Below are positions 10,897-22,302 of a DNA stretch of 64,000 bases, in pieces (within the stretch, counting starts at the first letter, position 1; each line of letters begins with the position of its first letter). Both the position numbers and the translations under genes were made by a program. The notes beneath the pieces were generated by a model. It was not told where the DNA came from, ran no database searches, and saw only the letters and a program-made list of their open reading frames with translations. Source of the stretch: Chloranthus sessilifolius (Eukaryota > Streptophyta > Magnoliopsida > Chloranthales > Chloranthaceae); the NCBI GenBank assembly GCA_021018995.1, contig CM037590.1:67985597-68049596 (forward strand), in the 5' to 3' direction.

Positions 10897-12395
10897 GCGG
10901 CCCAGCTCACGCTTCAATGCGCTAATCTCAGCATGAAAGTCATCTTCCCAAATATTCCGCTCAGTCAGCCATCGACCATGCAGGCTTTTATACCTCTTCC
11001 GAGAAGAGTCGGCGGCTCCAAAAGCGACGCTCAGTGATTATCCCTTCAAACGGAAGACCTCACTCTATGTTGTTTCTACTCTAACCTTTTCATGTACCAA
11101 AAGTTCTTCCAGGACCCTCTTCTCATCCACCAGTAGCTCGATGCGGGCTCGGAGTGCCGTCTCTTTCCTTGGCCAGGGGCCTCCAGTGTCAATGATCTCT
11201 GATGAATTTGGACCATCAGCAGCAGGCCGCTCAGTCAACAGTCAGGCCTCGTACTCAGGAGAAGCCTGAACCGAATCTCCCTGCTCGATATCACACATCA
11301 GCATCGACCGATGCGTCTCCCAAAGAGCAGCAATCTGATCTATGTCTCCAGAGGACCCCCTAGAAAAGATCAAATCATATAAAGGGGGTCTGGCCTCACA
11401 AGGCACCTGCTGAGGGCAGCCGAACTGACACAACACTCGGAATGGGAAGTAAAAAGTGCTGCCAGTCAATCCTAGGAGGGTGATGCCCTCATGGTCTCTA
11501 GAGCGAACTACTGGGAAGGTCTGGTCCAACCAAGGAAGCCTCCATGTCAGCTCGGCATCGGTCAACCAAAGTTTCAGAGCTGGCACATCGCCCTGTGGAA
11601 GCAAATGGCACCTACCTAGAAAGCACTGAGCCGCCTCACCTTGAGCAATATAAAAGTAGGGCACAGGCCCCAAGATAGTGACGTGCTCACCCAACCAGAC
11701 CTGAAGCAACAAGGGGCACCCCCGAAGGCCCTCCTCCTTGCCCAAAGAAAATGAATTAAGGCCTCGATATAGCTCGGTGAGCACCAAATGCATCATGGAT
11801 CGGCCCGCCTCCAGCTCCGTCAAAATGTCACAAATTGCCAACGAGAAGCTCTCCCCCCAGTAAAGAAGAGGATTTCAGAGATGAGACCGAGTGCTAGAGC
11901 TTTCATGTTAAAAATATTCCTAATCGGCAATCTTTGGAGACTTTCGTCACCAAAAAGTTCTTTACGGAATTTTAGTGAACACCTTGTGGGCCCCCCAATG
12001 AGACTTTTCTCATACTCGAGTTTCTTCAAACCGAGAGTAAGGTGAACAGATTTGGAGTAGCCCGGCCGAAGCGTGACTCTTGAAAGGCCCCTGTGAAGTT
12101 TCGGGCCAGACAGATTTGATGGCTCCTCAAGGGTTTGGGTTAGCTCCCGCTTCCCAAAACGAAATACATGGGAATTTACATCCCAAAATGAAGCGGCAGC
12201 AAAAAGGATTTCCAACCGTGGAGGAACCTCTAGAAAGGAAGGAAGGCAAGATAGCCCAAGGCTCTCCAAGTCGGCGAGCTCACTCTCATTCAAGCTCCCA
12301 AACCAGGCTGTTAGAAATTTGGGCCCCAAACCCAAGGAAGGGGGTAAATTGGCTCAAGGCCCTCCACGTAAGGGAGGGTTAAAAAGCGGGTCCAT
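10897..12395 (-). pseudogene. Element A antisense accessory gene aORF1 (DUF7745-like)
   Basis: Antisense to gag-pol. Read on the minus strand from an ATG at 12395 it shows FLTAWFGSLNESELADLE, LEVPPRLEILFAAASFWD, HVFRFGKRELTQTLEE and later WLGEHVTILGPVPYFYIA and a charged C-terminal part likely to form a coiled coil. The W-D...F-G-..EL-.T-EE pattern is typical of the plant DUF7745 family found in retroelements and transposons; function unknown. It is broken by a frameshift near 11830 and other changes. The copy in B (28896-30455) is collinear. It starts about 170 bp downstream of a palindrome cluster. Confidence 0.65.
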
Positions 12396-12564
12396 AAACG
12401 TACAAAGATCTTCTGAGAAGACAAAAATCGATGTATGGTGATGAACCCGCCTTGGAAAAGCAAGAGCAAAAAGAACCGATCAAAAGGGCCAAGATAAATA
12501 AAAAATAAGTGATTTTTGGACTAACTCGGGTATGTAAGGACCCACTGCTCCCCAGGTTAAACAG

Positions 12565-12729
12565 GGCGCAACTATTAGTTGCGCCTGTGTTCTTCTCCCC
12601 CAGGTTGAGCCGGGTGCAACTAATAGTTGCGCCAACACATTTTGGTCCCCATTTATGCCTAGCGCAACTAATAGTTGCGCCAGTACATATTTCCTAGGAT
12701 TTCAACCTAGCGCAAGTAATAGTTGTGCC
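12565..12729. promoter_or_regulatory. Palindrome cluster upstream of aORF1 (element A)
   Basis: Four palindromes at 12565-12585, 12613-12633, 12661-12681 and 12709-12729, each with arms like GGCGCAACTA and TAGTTGCGCC around one central A or T, spaced 48 bp start to start. The first three have 0-1 mismatch between arms; the last has more. Their place 170-330 bp before the aORF1 ATG suggests a promoter role (inference). Confidence 0.75.
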
Positions 12730-13104
12730 ACACTACAATTCCCCCTCTTCAACCATCCTGGGACCCAGCTATGGGGACTTACACCCCTTTTGTTCTTTTT
12801 TATTTTACGCACCTCCTTTTACTAATAGTTTGGAAATTACTTTGTTTATTCATATGCAGGACTGGTCCTACATCAAAGAATGCGACCCAAAAAGTCGCTT
12901 TCTGAGAGCATTTTGGCCAAACGCATCCTATAGAGAAACAGATCCGATACAAAGAAATCCTGGCATAAAATCAAAACAGAAACACTAAAAATATTTTCTA
13001 AAAAATAATGACCCAAGGTATCACATCAACCATCCTCAAAATGTTTAAACAAATCCAAATCGAATTCCAAAGAGTACTGAGTTTTCAAAACAAAAACTAA
13101 AAGC
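12730..13104. other. Spacer between the two antisense genes (element A)
   Basis: No gene or clear signal seen. It separates the promoter side of aORF1 from the 3' end of aORF2 and has a counterpart in B (30660-31080). Confidence 0.4.
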
Positions 13105-15564
13105 CTATTCCTTGCTCGCGCCCTTTGATATCTTGTGACGGCGAGAGGAGCTGTGGAAGGTCCGAATGTCCCCCACCTTGTACCACGCCTGCGAGATCCT
13201 ACTGAGTAAAGAACGCAACTCCTTAGCACGAGCACGTTGCAAGGTACAGTCAAAGTCAAGAGTCACGATCAGTTAAGGGACAAATGATAATGAAATGAAT
13301 GAGAGGAGTAGGGTAGCAAGGTACTCACCCTCTCCACCTCCCTAAGCTCTGCAAGATGACGATGGTACTCCGCATATTCCATGACCGAGTTGAAATCCTG
13401 CATTCAGAACAATATAACATCAATTGCTAGGGCAATCTTAAAGCATGTACAATAGGAGGCTGAAACGGAAAGAGATTGGGCCGTCAGTAGACTTACCCCT
13501 GAAACCACCTCAAGAGGAGGGACATGGGCCGCCTCAGCAGAAAGTTGCGCTTGTCGATCCACGTCCGCGCAGAGGCCCGAAAGGAAGCTGTCATCCAGGC
13601 GTCGGAAGGTCCCATAGACCACGGGCGGATCGCCACCAGGGATACCAACATGAGAGGTACCTGACGGACCAGCACCCAAGGAGCCCTCCCCCGAGGGACC
13701 CACACCAAAAGGGCCTGCACCAGAGGGATCTTCCCCTGGCATATCAGCTGCACCCGTCCTACCTTCACCATCCGAATCATCCCCTGGAGAAAACTGTGAA
13801 CAAAATAAAGATCCGCTTAGAAGGAATGAAGGATTGAACTAAAGCATAAAGGGAACTAATCCAAGCCAAGAAGAATTACCTGGCCGAGAGGGCCGCCGAA
13901 CACAAGAAAATTGGCGCTAGGTATAAAGCGCCGCAAGATAAACTAGTACGGCAAGCACTCGTACTAAAGATGATAGTCCCCGAGCACATGGAGAGCATGG
14001 ATGGGAATCCCATTGTTGAACAAGGCCGCGATAAGCTCCTCAATACTGCCAACGGGATACCAAACATTCGTCGGAGGGTCCACAGGTATGGCATAATAAC
14101 CCTAGAATTGGTGCACGACTCACTCCCCCAGATAATAGAATTTGGCCCATGCTCCATAGAAGAAAATGATGCGACGATTGTTAAATAGGCGGGAGGCGCC
14201 TACAGTTGCTCGGTCCCAGAAGGGGGATGCAAGGTAAGGGTCAGGGAGGATCTGCCCAAGTCAAAAGAAAAAAAAAAAGAGAGAGAATCCAACCAGTTAG
14301 CACATTAGTAAAGGGAGATTCCCGAGCTAAAAACAAACAAAGTTGAAAGAGAGTTTTACCTAGTGAAGAACCATCAAGTCGAGTTGGGACCTAAGACCCG
14401 TCTCCAAGTGCTTTAAACCTACATCACAGCGTCGGGCCTGATTCCAGTTGCTGAGGAGGGGATAGGTAAGCACCTCCAAGAAAAGAAGCAGGCGACCAAG
14501 GTGAAAGTGATGGTATCCCCATACCTGAAAAAGGGGGGGGGCATTGCACAAGAGCAGGTCATTAGCGTATATGGATCATTCAAAAAAAGTAAAGGAATGA
14601 GGAATTACCTCCAGGGTGGCCCAAAATCTAACAGCAGACTTTGAATCCCTGGTCGTGATCCGAGACAAATTGCACATCAGCCATGCATACCCTGCCCCTC
14701 CCCAGTCATACCTGTGGACGTCACCCCAGTTGTCCATCACACTCAGCAGGGCTAGGTTGACTCAGCCACCGCTCGCATTGGTGAAAAGGGTCTTACCAAG
14801 CAGGACGAAGAGAGTAATGCGGGCTAGGACGATCGCCCGTTCGGGCGTGATGTAGAGCACCCTGTCTGGCTGACCCAGATCCACTAACTCATCAGGTGTA
14901 TAAAGTGAGGTCAGCCAAGACATCTTGACCTCGGAACCATGTGTTTGCCCACGAGGAGGATAGGCCTCAATCAATCGAATAATGTCCTCTCGACTCGGCA
15001 CCGCCAAATCGGATATCGGTATCCCCCTATCCTGATGCCGATAATCATGGCCCAGTCGACGGGTGTCAAAGTCATCTCTGCATACGGAATGTGAAAGGTC
15101 ATCGTCTCGGGGTGAAACCGTTCAATCAGGGCTTCCAGATAGGCAGCGTTGGCCCTCATGGCAGGGCAAGATTGAAATTCTCTGAAGCCCACCTGTGCCA
15201 GAAGGACCTTTACCACGGGAGGGACGTAGAGGTAGAACTCGTGAAAGTCGAGCCACCCCCCGTGGAACACAATGTTGGGCAGGTCCTGCACCCAAGAAAA
15301 TGCGCATCAGACCACAAAGGCAAAGCAAAAACTGCATAATATATATAAATTGAACCTCTCTTTTACCTTGCCCGTTATCCCGAAATTTGAATTGTGGGTA
15401 TACTGTTGGTGAAGGAGGCCGGCCCGGTCGGCCTCGCCCTGCATCTTGAGCCATGGGCCCGCTCTCCAATCTACCCAGATGAACTGCTCCCCCCGCGGGC
15501 CGTACACTATCTCAGGCCTCTCGTCGTGGCCCTCCTCAGGAATATGCTCACCCTCGCCTGACAT
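13105..15564 (-). pseudogene. Element A antisense spliced gene aORF2 (plant mobile domain)
   Basis: Minus-strand gene with seven coding exons inferred from GT/AG borders and protein continuity: 15564-15367, 15285-14609, 14524-14360, 14251-13880, 13793-13497, 13397-13329, 13236-13105. Exon 2 reads HPETMTFHIPYAEMTLTP, the core pattern of the plant mobile domain (PMD), followed by RAIVLARITLFVLLGKTLF. Exon 5 is rich in GPSGxGP repeats, exon 7 is basic. Donors GTAAGT and GTGAGT are visible at exons 5 and 6. Exon 2 has a one-base deletion relative to B, exon 3 ends in a TAG from CAG, and the last acceptor is AA instead of AG. Introns are 81-112 nt. PMD proteins act in transposon-related silencing in plants; the role here is unknown. 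Confidence 0.75.
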
Positions 15565-16144
15565 GCTGGGGCGACAAAAGGCAACCACATTAGAATAGAT
15601 CAGTGGTAAAGGATGGTTTTTGTGCTACATACCAAGGGAAGGTAAGTATGCTCACCCTCTCGATGTTCATGGTCAGGAAGTAAAGACGCACACATACATA
15701 GGCAATAAAAAAAAACAACAAAATCCCTTTTAGGTTGAAAATGCAAAAAAATCCCCTCCTTTCTATCTTAGAATGTAAAGAAAAAATAATAATAAAATAA
15801 ACCCCCCTTTCTTTTATGTTTAAAAATAAAAGCCATTTAAAAAAAAAAAATCGTCATCAAAACCAAAGGGTCCTTCCTTTATGCCAAAAAAGGGGGGGTT
15901 TAGAAAAAAAATAAACCAAAAAATCCTTTTCTTCATGGTCCATAAAATCAAAAACAAAAAACAAACAAAAAAAACCTTCTTTCAAAAAATCACTCCCCTT
16001 ATGTCCATAAAATTGAAAATTCCCTCTTTTACAAAAAAAAAAAAAAAACACTAAAACCAAAAATATATGCCTTAGTTTGCAAACAATAAAAAAAATTTTG
16101 TAGAGGCAAAATCCTTTTCCTTAATTGATGATAAAAAAAAAAAA

Positions 16145-16178
<34 letters not shown>

Positions 16179-16419
16179 TAAAAATAAACACGTTCCCCTT
16201 GATTAGTTTTCAATATATATAGGAACCAAAAATCGTCTTTTTAATTAATTAACCTTTCAAAAAAAAAACAAACAAAAAAAAAAAAAACAACAAAATCTTT
16301 TCTTTTTCCTAACTAGTTTTCAAAATAGTATCTTTGCTTAGTATTCAAGATAAAAACAAAAAATAAAAATAACACCCGTTCTCTAAGCACAAATAAAAAT
16401 AAAAACAAAAATTATTATT

Positions 16420-16500
<81 letters not shown>

Positions 16501-16690
16501 GCATTAATAAAACCCATAAAACCACATAAATAAGGCATTATTCATATATAAAAAAATCCTTCACACATCATCAATCAACATGCTTACAATGGAAATAAAC
16601 TATTTTTCATCTAGGAATGCAAAATCATGATCATATTTGCAAGAAAGAGCAAGAAAAATCAAAGAAAATAGATGTGAAATGATTACCTCT
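15565..16690 (-). other. Inferred 5' UTR intron of aORF2 (element A), T-rich
   Basis: On the minus strand an exon-like segment ends AAG-AG/GTAATC at about 16685, and the sequence before the aORF2 ATG reads TTGTCGCCCCAG just upstream of it, so an intron of ~1.1 kb is likely. The interior is very A-rich on plus (T-rich on minus) with poly-A runs, (AAT)n near 16147-16175 and an (AT)n tract. No other gene seen. B has a similar layout at 33580-34607. Confidence 0.5.
16423..16498. repeat. (AT)n microsatellite
   Basis: About 76 bp of uninterrupted TA dinucleotides inside the A-rich spacer. Confidence 0.95.
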
Positions 16691-16890
16691 TAGAAGAAAG
16701 GGGGTCTTTGATCTAGCGTGAGCCGACGATCGATCCACACAAGCAAAGCAATGGCAATGAGGCACACGTAGAGGTAATGTAAAGGAACCCTAGGAGGGAG
16801 GCGGTTTTCGGTTTCAAAGAGGAAAGAGGGGGAGAAAAAATTCGAAATAAAGCCCCAACCCGAACTCTGGCTGTTTAAATTCCCCCCGGC
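16686..16890 (-). other. Inferred 5' UTR exon of aORF2 (element A)
   Basis: Read on minus: pyrimidine-rich leader (TTTTTTCTCCCCCTCTTTCC), CCTAGGGTTCCTTTACATTACC and a donor GTAATC. The same leader is conserved in B (34608-34800) although neither encodes a conserved protein. Palindromes lie immediately upstream. It is called from conservation and position only. Confidence 0.45.
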
Positions 16891-16897
16891 CAAGCCT

Positions 16898-17014
16898 GGC
16901 GCAACTAATAGTTGCGCCAGGCAAAATGTTTCCCACCTTTTGCTTGGCGCAACTATTAGTTGTGCCAGGCTATTTTGAGGCCCCTAGTGGCCTGGCGTAA
17001 CTAATAGTTGCGCC
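16898..17014. promoter_or_regulatory. Palindrome cluster at the aORF2 promoter (element A)
   Basis: Three palindromes at 16898-16918 (perfect), 16946-16966 and 16994-17014 (one mismatch each), again spaced 48 bp. On the minus strand they sit just before the inferred 5' UTR exon of aORF2. Flanks extend the symmetry with CTG and CAG. Confidence 0.75.
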
Positions 17015-17276
17015 AGGCACTTAGGCCGGGCCTTGGGTCTGGTACGGGCCAGATGGGAAGACCGGTCCTCCCACTCTTTTTGTTTGTTCTGTCACTCCCG
17101 GCAGATGCACGCGCTCCCAAGGCGGCATTTCGATTATCCTTCGACTTGCCAAGAGAGCCGGGATAGAATAAAAGCAGATCGAGATCAATGAGCACCCCAA
17201 TCCTACACAGAAAAATATAAAATAAAAATCCAAAAAAAATCCCCACAGAGAAGCCGGAAGTATTCACAAGAAAAAT

Positions 17277-17432
17277 CCACATAAAATAATAGCTTCAAAA
17301 TTCTAAAAAACCACATAAAATAATAGCTTCAAAATTCCAAAAAATCACATAAAATAATAACTTCCAAACTCCAAAAAAATCACATAAAATAACAGTTGAA
17401 AATTTCAAAAAAATTGCATAAAATGTTAGAAA
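17277..17432. repeat. Tandem ~36-bp A-rich repeat
   Basis: Four to five copies of CACATAAAATAATAGCTTC followed by AAAATTCCAAAAA. Element B has the same family more diverged at 35150-35490. Confidence 0.75.
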
Positions 17433-17439
17433 AATCAAA

Positions 17440-18677
17440 AACAGATTTGTATTCCCCACGGAGACGCACAAGCATAAGGCGGTAAAACGTCAATATTTTA
17501 TCCGTAATGTAGTTGTGCCATACTAAAGTCCTGAGTCGGAGGTTCGCCATGGATTTTTGGATCCTACTTTAAGGAGTAACAGTGTCGGTCCCGGTCACAC
17601 GGTCAATGTTTCGATCGAGTCAACTCCATGGCTAAATCTTTGCGACGAACATTCTGTTTTGAATTCATGAGAACTTAAGTGTCTTAAGCTTCAGATTCTC
17701 TATTGGAAAAGGTCAATCGTTGGTTGAGACCAACCTATTGAGAATGAGATTACGTGTCAATCAAACTATGTGCAACCATGTATTCAAAAGGGTTCATTTC
17801 CCTTTTTATTTTCTGCAGGCTTAAAACTTGTATGGGCAGCGGTATCCCTGTAAAGTGTACGCCATGCATCTGGATATCCGTATAATGGTCGTTTGTCCCC
17901 GTAAATTATACCCGGGCGGGTCCTGGTCGGGGCTTCCATCGCCTTTGTTGTTACTTATTGCCCCTGATGGATGCATGATTATGCATAGTTCATTGATATT
18001 TATGATCATTGTTAGCAGAGACTAAGATTGGATGTCTCTTCATGGATATACCCCAATATTTGGTTGGATCTGTTCAAGATAATCAAAGTTGGAGGCTCTG
18101 GGCCATGCTAATCTAAGGCATGCTTTCAAAAAATGGCATGCACTCCCAAAAAGCATTGTGACATCTATTCACTTCGCTCGGGCAATCATGCTAAATAAAC
18201 TTCAGGGTCGATGGGTTCGCCCCAAAGACCTCAAACCCTGTTTTTCAGCAAGGGAAACTGTGAATAGTCAGATGGGGCCATCAAATGCCTCGTAGGATTG
18301 AACGCAAACTATGGAGCCTTGCGTACACTTACTCCATGCCTGTCTTTGAATGTGAGTCGATTACCCCCCCCCCTTTTACTCACGAAACGGTTGCATTCAA
18401 AATAAATTTTAAACATCAGATACCTTCAAAATCATCCCGAGGAGCGAATATCTTTCCCGGCTATAGGGAGTTCACAACTCATTCCACCTCGGTTATACCT
18501 AGTAATATCGCTAAGCGCTTGAGAACCATTACCTCGAGAAACGAATGTTTAGCCCGACATCCAAGGCTTTCGTTTCCTCGTCGTGTTACTCATCTGATGT
18601 TTAAAGTTTGTTTTGAATACAGCGGACCCGTCAGTAATACCTTGGGCCTCTTCAGATGTCTCTTTTCTTTAACATTC
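17440..18677. other. Element A untranslated region before the 3' LTR
   Basis: No convincing ORF. It contains a ~170-bp block (about 18130-18300: GCATTGTGACATCTATTCAC onward) that is present once here and twice in B. Similar order to B 35500-36940. Confidence 0.5.
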
Positions 18678-18690
18678 GATCAGGGGCATC
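18678..18690 (+). promoter_or_regulatory. Polypurine tract of element A (degenerate)
   Basis: The sequence ATCAGGGGCATC directly precedes the LTR start TGTAGACAC. In B the same position reads GCAAAGAGGGGCATC, a clearer plus-strand primer. Confidence 0.55.
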
Positions 18691-19116
18691 TGTAGACACT
18701 CAAATTTGGCCTAAGGCCCGATCGAAAGACCTTTCGAGAGAGGTATAATTTTGAGCTTTTGATGACATGTATGGAACCTTTAGGAACCCCCCTAGAATCC
18801 TTAGGAACCTTTCCAAACCCTTAGGAATCACCCTAGATCCCTTAGGAACTTGACCCGAACCTTTTAAAATCAATCCCAACCCTTAGAATCCGTTCTGAAC
18901 CTAAACCTAACCTTATTAAGCAAATGGTTGAGGAGGGGTGCACCGAAACTATCTAGGGACCTCTACTATGATCAAATCTTATACCGTTGAAAAGTAGAGG
19001 TCGTCAGCTTTCCAACGGTCTAAGAATTGCCCCAATCAGAGGAATATATCAAAAGATACAATAAACTGAGCTTGGAGGGCATAAGAGTAAAATCAAGTGG
19101 GTCCCCCTAGGGATTT

Positions 19117-19366
19117 GGCGCAACTAATAGTTGCGCCAGGCTATTTCTCCCTAAAAATGGCCTGGCACAACTAATAGTTGTGCCAGTGATAATTTTACTT
19201 GGTGCAACTATTAGTTGCGCCAGGCCACTTCTCCCAGGATTTAAGTCTGGCGCAACTAATAGTTGCGCCAGTATTAATTGTGGACTCCACCCTCACGAGC
19301 TAACTTTCAGGCACTGTTTAAAACTGCTTTACTATACATTTGCTTGGCATAATTATTAGTTGCGCC
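19117..19366. promoter_or_regulatory. Palindrome cluster in LTR U3 (shared LTR)
   Basis: Five palindromes at 19117-19137, 19164-19184, 19201-19221, 19249-19269 and 19346-19366. The first and fourth are perfect, the second is perfect with a compensating change in both arms (GGCACAACTA and TAGTTGTGCC). They lie 285-535 bp upstream of the LTR TATA box. The 3' LTR of B has only two at the equivalent places. Confidence 0.8.
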
Positions 19367-19650
19367 AGGCATATGAACAGTAACCTCTAGATTTTACCCC
19401 AAATATCGTGATTGGGATTTGACTTGTTGACCACCTTGATCTTTGGGGTGTGTTTTGCTAGTTTTGTTGCACCCATTCCCTACCTATTTGCATCCCTTCA
19501 AGTGGCTTAAGGCCTCATCCCATCATCCACCATTGGAGGACCTTCTCACATATCTCAAGGCTCCAAAAACCCTAGGAATCCTTAGATATGAGATTACCTA
19601 ATTGCTAAACCCATTTAGCTCTTAAGTGGTCTCCTAATCCACCCATTTCT

Positions 19651-19658
19651 TATAAATA
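19651..19658 (+). promoter_or_regulatory. TATA box of the shared LTR
   Basis: TATAAATA preceded by a C/T-rich stretch and followed by GAGCCCCC; the equivalent TATAAATA is at 37793 in the other LTR. It should set the sense transcript start about 30 bp downstream. Confidence 0.7.
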
Positions 19659-20439
19659 GAGCCCCCACCCCTTGGTTTAAGGGTTGAGAAATTTGCTTAA
19701 GGGAGAAAGAGCTCAAAGTGAGAAGTTCTTTCTCCCTTTTGTGCACCATTTTCACTCAAATTCCAGAATCTCCCAACCTCATTTCAAGCTTATTCTTGCA
19801 TCCAAAACCCTTAGTCTAGGTGTGTGTGATCCCCTAGCCTCCCTTCCCTGCCTCTTAGCTTCAAGCCTTAGGAGTTAGAACCCCATTTTCTATCATACAA
19901 GGCCTTCAAAATCTCATCAAAGCAAGCCACGCAAGGCTCTCCTACGATGCTATAAGGGCCCGAGGGCTCCGGCTCTCCCCTTTCTTCTCCTATCTCTTTC
20001 TAGCTCCCTCCATCCTCCCATTTGTGTCGTTACGCTGCCGAATTTTCAGTAGGAACCGAGAGGCACAAATAGAATTCTAACCCCTTTTGGGCAAGAGGAA
20101 ACTATTTTCCTTTCTTTTACTTCATTTTATTTTTGGCCATAAGTAGAGACCGTCTTAAGCAGGTTGATCGGGTGCCTAACACCTTTCCAATCGATAATCG
20201 AAGCCCCTACCCAAGAGCCTTTGGTGTAGATCGGATTTAGAGTCATATTTTTAGCACTTCGGTGCTCATAAAAATGAACTAGGTTTCTCGGGGCATCGAA
20301 AGCTCCGGGTGGTGACTTTATATTTTTTGCTAGCAAGCACATCGCCATGACGAGATCATCACAAATCCCATGGCTGGAGACAAGGGTCCACCAAAGGTCA
20401 AGTTAGGAGGTGAAAAATGGTATTTTTCACTGCTTAATA

Positions 20440-21513
20440 AGTGGCCCCCATATACAAGGAGTCAAAGCAGTTGAAAGAATAGTTGGACAAAATTCAGAAG
20501 CAGTTGTTGAAAATATGTGGTGCTGAAATCCATGCCACAGACTTCAAAGATTTATGTTTATTCGTTGAGGTCCCCTTGCCTTCAAAATTTAAAATGTCAG
20601 CTTTTGACAAGTACAACGACACCGGCAATCCTATTGCACACCTCAAGTCCTACTATGGGGACATGTGCTAGTATGGAGGGGATGAAAGACTACTAATAAA
20701 GGTCTTTCAAAAGCGCTTGACTGGTCCAGCCTTGAGATGGTTTACTTCTTTGGAACCATCTATGACGAAAACTTGGAAGGACTTGATACACCTATTTCAG
20801 GAACAATATGTCTACAACATAGACATTGAACCGTGTAAGTCGGACTTGGCCCGTTTAAAGCAAAACCCGAATGAGACTTTAGCAATTATTTGGGGCGTTG
20901 GAGACCACTGACAGCTCAGGTTAGAAATAGGATACCTGATGATGAACAAATAAAGATGATTTCCAAAAATACTCCGCCAGTGATCTCAGACTTTTTAGTG
21001 TACCAGTAGTAGTCCAGCTTTACTGATCTGGTAAGGAATGCCAATCATTGTGAAGATGCTATCAGGGAAGGTCGCCTAAATAAGAATGTACCAAGTAGAG
21101 CCAGCAGGATTAAACGGTTTTCAGAACGGAGGAACGAAAAGAAAATAGGGGCCGATGTCCAGAACATTGCCAATACCAGGCCCAATAATAGTATCACCCC
21201 GTTCTAATTTCAAGTAGCCCAGCCAGCACCAGTCAGAACTGAGCAGATGCAGAGAGCAAAGAATGGACAAGGAATGTAGATGACTCCAGAGCAGAGGAGA
21301 GCCCGCTATGATTCAATGTTTACACCACTAGGGCAATCTCTGAGTGTACTTTTACCTTTACTAATAGAAAAGGGATTAGTTACTGTTCGTCAACCGCAAC
21401 CTCCACCTCACCCAATCCCAAAGAATTATGACCCTAAGATCCACTACAATTTTTATCAGGGTCCAAGACACCCGACTGATCGTTGCTTCCCATTGAAGCA
21501 TGCGATCTAAGAT
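20440..21513 (+). pseudogene. Element B gag capsid and zinc finger
   Basis: Collinear with A 2440-3510. Reads FDKYNDTGNPIAHLKSYYGD, TGPALRWFTSLEPSMTKTW (the Trp lost in A is kept), then frame changes near 20880. TAG at 20668 replaces Gln in MCQYGG; two TAGs follow VYQ near 21004. The zinc finger reads YNFYQGPRHPTDRC, where the first Cys of the A version is replaced by Tyr. Confidence 0.8.
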
Positions 21514-22302
21514 TTAATTGATATCGAGAAAATCATCCCACCTGCACCTTCTCAAGCAAACCAACACGCAAATATTCATCAAGTGCCATTACCCCCACAT
21601 CCTACTGGAGGAGCAGGTCCCAGACCCACCATTAGGATGGCAGAGGAATGTGAGAAGGAATTTAAATTTGATTCGACCGATTACAACAGTGATCGGGATA
21701 GCTATGTGGCACCGTTGCCAATAAATTATGAAGAAAGGAACATTGGAGTGATTGAACCCCTGAATTTATCAGATTATTTTCCCAACCCGACACCACGAAT
21801 TGAACCCTTAGATCTTAGGGCTTATTTTCCATCACCTACACCCGTCAATTATGTGCATATAAATGCATATCAACCATACACCATCACCCTCGTCAATTAC
21901 CCGATAGCCTATCATTCCCCTAATCCCCCGCCAGCACCTATCAGCTACCAATGGCCTACTCGTACCCCTTTTCCCCCAGTGCCACCACCCTCAAGCTTCA
22001 CCACTCCCGTCTGGCTCAATTTTGCCACCCAACCAGCTATCACCGAAGTAAACCAAGTGATACCCACACCTCCGGAGCCCGCAATGCAAGTCCATCCGAT
22101 ACCGGTAGCTATATCATTTCAGATTTCGGGACCAACCTATGATCCTCATCAGGTCCCGCTGAGTTATGAACAAACTGATATCAACGCTGGCAATAACAGA
22201 GAAGGGGTAGTGGACTTTGTGACCCAATCTGGGAAGAATTTGAAGTAGCTGAAAGCACCAGCAGCAGCACAAGCCCAACCAGAGGGAAAGAAAGATAGTG
22301 TT
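21514..22302 (+). pseudogene. Element B gag-protease linker
   Basis: Open for 221 codons (21583-22248), Pro/Thr/Tyr-rich with VNY phrases, closely matching A 3540-4330. It ends in a TAG at 22246 where Gln is expected. No enzymatic domain. Confidence 0.6.

Larger units (their letters stand above)
758..20370 (+). mobile_element. Ty3/gypsy Tat-type retrotransposon A, 5' end missing
   Basis: Internal region with gag, zinc finger, aspartic protease, G-patch, reverse transcriptase, RNase H, a second RNase H and integrase in the gypsy order, followed by a ~9-kb 3' region with two antisense accessory genes. It ends at an LTR starting TGTAGACAC (18691) preceded by a purine-rich tract. No 5' LTR of the same type is seen in the window. 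The second RNase H and the extra antisense ORFs are established marks of the Tat lineage (Ogre/Retand relatives). Frameshifts and many stops make it non-autonomous. Its 3' LTR also serves as the 5' LTR of element B. Confidence 0.85.
18691..20370 (+). repeat. LTR shared by elements A and B
   Basis: Starts TGTAGACACTCAAATTTGGC and ends AATCCCA, immediately followed by TGG as expected for a primer-binding site. It is homologous over its length to 36955-38483 but visibly diverged. It is 3' of element A internal sequence and 5' of element B internal sequence. The U3 part carries five palindromes (19117-19366); a TATA box TATAAATA is at 19651; the conserved end (20140-20370) contains CGGGTGCCTAACACCTT, common in plant Tat LTRs from memory. 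Confidence 0.8.

Noticed and set aside
12565-19366. Palindromes as transcription terminators of bacterial type
   Set aside because: Plant nuclear context, no T-run after the stems, and position is upstream of genes.
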